DNA from: Chloroflexota bacterium
GTDB lineage: Bacteria; Chloroflexota; Dormibacteria; Dormibacterales; Dormibacteraceae
Reading direction: 5' to 3'
Length of the DNA stretch: 64,000 nucleotides
NCBI GenBank assembly: GCA_003446775.1
Contig: DMCH01000158.1
Span: forward strand, 19,177-83,176
Part shown: positions 62,830 to 64,000 of the stretch, one piece after another
Position numbering within the stretch: the first letter of the stretch is position 1
How the letters are laid out: each line of letters begins with the position of its first letter
Position numbers and translations under genes: made by a program
Notes under the pieces: generated by a model
Told to the model about the DNA's origin: nothing
What the model saw: only the letters and a program-made list of their open reading frames with translations
The model's database searches: none

Positions 62830-63807
62830 ATCAATACAAAGATCTCAACAGGCATCCGGGTCGCCGTGACCGGAGGCGCCGGCTTCATCGGCTCGCACAC
62901 GGTAGAGCTGCTGGTGGCGGCGTCGGCCAACGTCCTCGTCATCGACGACCACAGCCATCCCTGCGGCGAGCCACTCCCGGGCGAGGTCGACGTGGTGTCG
63001 GCCGACTGCGGATCGGAAGCGGCGGCCAAAGCACTGGCCAGCTTCAAGCCCGACGTCGTCCTACACCTCGCCTCCAAGGGAGGCGTGCAGAGGGCCGCCC
63101 GTGACCCGGGCGAGCATGTCAAGGCCAGCCTGGCGAGCTCGGTGGGCCTGTTCGACGCGGCGGTCAAGGCCGGCGCGCGCCGTGTGGTGATCGCGTCGTC
63201 GGGAGGCACGATCTACGGCGAAGGCGCGAAGCTGCCCGCCAGGGAGATCTACAAGCCGAACCCGCTCTCCGCGCACGGCGCGTCCAAGCGATCCGAGGAG
63301 ATCTACATGGCCGCGCTGGGGTTGAGGCACGGGGTCTCGACGCTGGCGCTGCGCTACGGCAACGTCTACGGTCCGCGCCAGGACGGCACCGGCGATTCCG
63401 GCGTCATCGCCATCACCTGCTACCGGCTGCTCGAACGCGGTTCGCTGCGCATCTATGGGGACGGCGGGCAGACGCGCGACTTCGTCTACGTGAGCGACGT
63501 GGCCGCCGCCAACGTGGCCGCTGTGTTCGGTCACGTCTCGGGAGAGGTGAACATCGGTACCGGCCGCGAGACCAGCGTCAACGCGGTCGTCAAGCGCTTG
63601 CTCGAGGAGTCGGGCCGGCACGCGAAGAGCGAGTTCCTGCCCGCGCGCGAGTTCGAGGTGCGCCGGGTGTGCCTCGACCCCGCTCGCGCGCGTCGCTACC
63701 TGGGCTGGAAGGCGAAGGTCTCGATCAACGCCGGGCTCGCCGCGACGTGGGCATGGTTTCGCAAGCGCCATGCGGCGCAGCGGGCGGCCACTTTGGGACT
63801 TCCTTGA
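62830..63807 (+). CDS. NAD-dependent epimerase-like SDR lacking the catalytic Tyr (start uncertain)
   Basis: About 325 aa. Extended SDR of the UDP-glucose 4-epimerase type: IRVAVTGGAGFIGSHTVELL, VVLHLASKGGVQRAARDP, ASSGGTIYGEGAK (Ser block), LALRYGNVYGPRQDG, and GDGGQTRDFVYVSDVAAAN. The active-site pair is unusual: the segment reads LSAHGASKRSEE, so the YxxxK tyrosine is His149 (codon CAC). No ATG, GTG or TTG precedes the first strand except ATG 62734/GTG 62740, which overlap the divergent GT2 gene and would add an Arg/Gly-rich tail. I place the start at ATC 62830 after a TATCCT box, with low certainty. Followed by a WbpD-like gene. Confidence 0.75.
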   Translation: MNTKISTGIRVAVTGGAGFIGSHTVELLVAASANVLVIDDHSHPCGEPLPGEVDVVSADCGSEAAAKALASFKPDVVLHLASKGGVQRAARDPGEHVKASLASSVGLFDAAVKAGARRVVIASSGGTIYGEGAKLPAREIYKPNPLSAHGASKRSEEIYMAALGLRHGVSTLALRYGNVYGPRQDGTGDSGVIAITCYRLLERGSLRIYGDGGQTRDFVYVSDVAAANVAAVFGHVSGEVNIGTGRETSVNAVVKRLLEESGRHAKSEFLPAREFEVRRVCLDPARARRYLGWKAKVSINAGLAATWAWFRKRHAAQRAATLGLP

Positions 63808-63846
63808 CGAGCGGCCCTTTCTGACCCGGATCCGCTGCCACGGCGG

Positions 63847-63852
63847 TACCCT
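63847..63852 (+). promoter_or_regulatory. Candidate -10 box of the acetyltransferase gene
   Basis: TACCCT, 11 bases before the ATG at 63864, with no clear -35. Confidence 0.3.
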
Positions 63853-63863
63853 GGGAGCCCACC

Positions 63864-64000
63864 ATGACCCGGGACCCCGCCTACGTTCATCCTTCTGCCT
63901 TTGTAGCCGAGGATGCCGAGCTGGGGCCCGGCACGAAGGTCTGGCACCTGGCCCAGGTCCGAGAGGGCGCTCGCATCGGCGCGGAATGCACCTTGAGCAA
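63864..64000 (+). CDS. Hexapeptide-repeat acetyltransferase, 5' end (WbpD/WlbB-like)
   Basis: Only the first 45 codons are present; the gene runs off the right edge. ATG at 63864. The sequence has YVHPSAFVAEDAELGPGTKVWHLAQV and EGARIGAECTLS, i.e. the first left-handed beta-helix coils with the HPSA start and the KVWH block of enzymes that N-acetylate amino-sugar uronic acids. That would fit the UDP-HexNAc dehydrogenase at 44889-46088 and the aminotransferases in this window. Confidence 0.75.
   Translation, partial: MTRDPAYVHPSAFVAEDAELGPGTKVWHLAQVREGARIGAECTLS

Overview
This is a high-GC chromosomal segment from a Gram-positive-like or deep-branching soil-type bacterium. Frequent GTG and TTG starts, apparently leaderless transcripts with TAGRNT-type -10 boxes a few bases before the start codon, and no phage, IS or CRISPR elements fit Actinomycetota, Chloroflexota or the related Dormibacterota. 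The sequence alone does not settle the phylum.

Region 1 (1-11664) holds branched-chain amino-acid genes: the 5' part of ilvB on the minus strand, with a Leu/Val/Ile-rich leader peptide and a three-segment attenuator; leuC-leuD on the plus strand, coupled to a sugar-aminotransferase-like gene; and ilvD. A large secreted GH18 protein gene lies among them, and an O-antigen-ligase-like membrane protein gene starts divergently from ilvD.

Region 2 (11675-30762) is a run of six very large secreted proteins on the plus strand. With the GH18 genes at 4569-8612 and 58230-60653 they make a set of eight. Each has a signal peptide, its own N-terminal module and a tail of 4-9 copies of one ~98-residue, two-cysteine, Ig-like repeat (about 40 copies in all). 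The modules are GH18 (twice), a PQQ-type propeller, a TIM-barrel-like hydrolase with a second conserved domain, CAP plus IPT/TIG, a secreted propeller-like domain, a 21-unit Cys-pair propeller, and an amidase with Fn3. The last repeat of seven of the eight is a special subtype. This family is the best candidate for an undescribed system: a set of exported enzymes and binding proteins that share one targeting or retention tail.

Region 3 (30802-64000) is a surface-polysaccharide locus. It encodes FkbM and class I methyltransferases, a GT-C-like membrane protein, three paralogous GT-A-like glycosyltransferases, a flippase, two nucleotide-sugar dehydrogenases, four NAD-dependent epimerases or dehydratases (one membrane-bound, CapD/WbpM type), a Nudix hydrolase, a GT4 enzyme, a fused flippase-polymerase, a TylF-type methyltransferase, a split transketolase, a DegT aminotransferase, an initiating sugar-phosphate transferase, an ArnC-like GT2 enzyme, and the start of a hexapeptide acetyltransferase. 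Together these cover sugar nucleotide synthesis, chain initiation, assembly, export and polymerisation. The second GH18 gene sits inside this region, which suggests that the secreted proteins and the polysaccharide work at the same surface.

Short palindromic elements of two types (ACCTCCCC/GGGGAGGT and CCCTCTCCCC/GGGGAGAGGG) sit in many gene gaps and sometimes supply Shine-Dalgarno-like sequence. Several genes appear to lack an ATG, GTG or TTG start.
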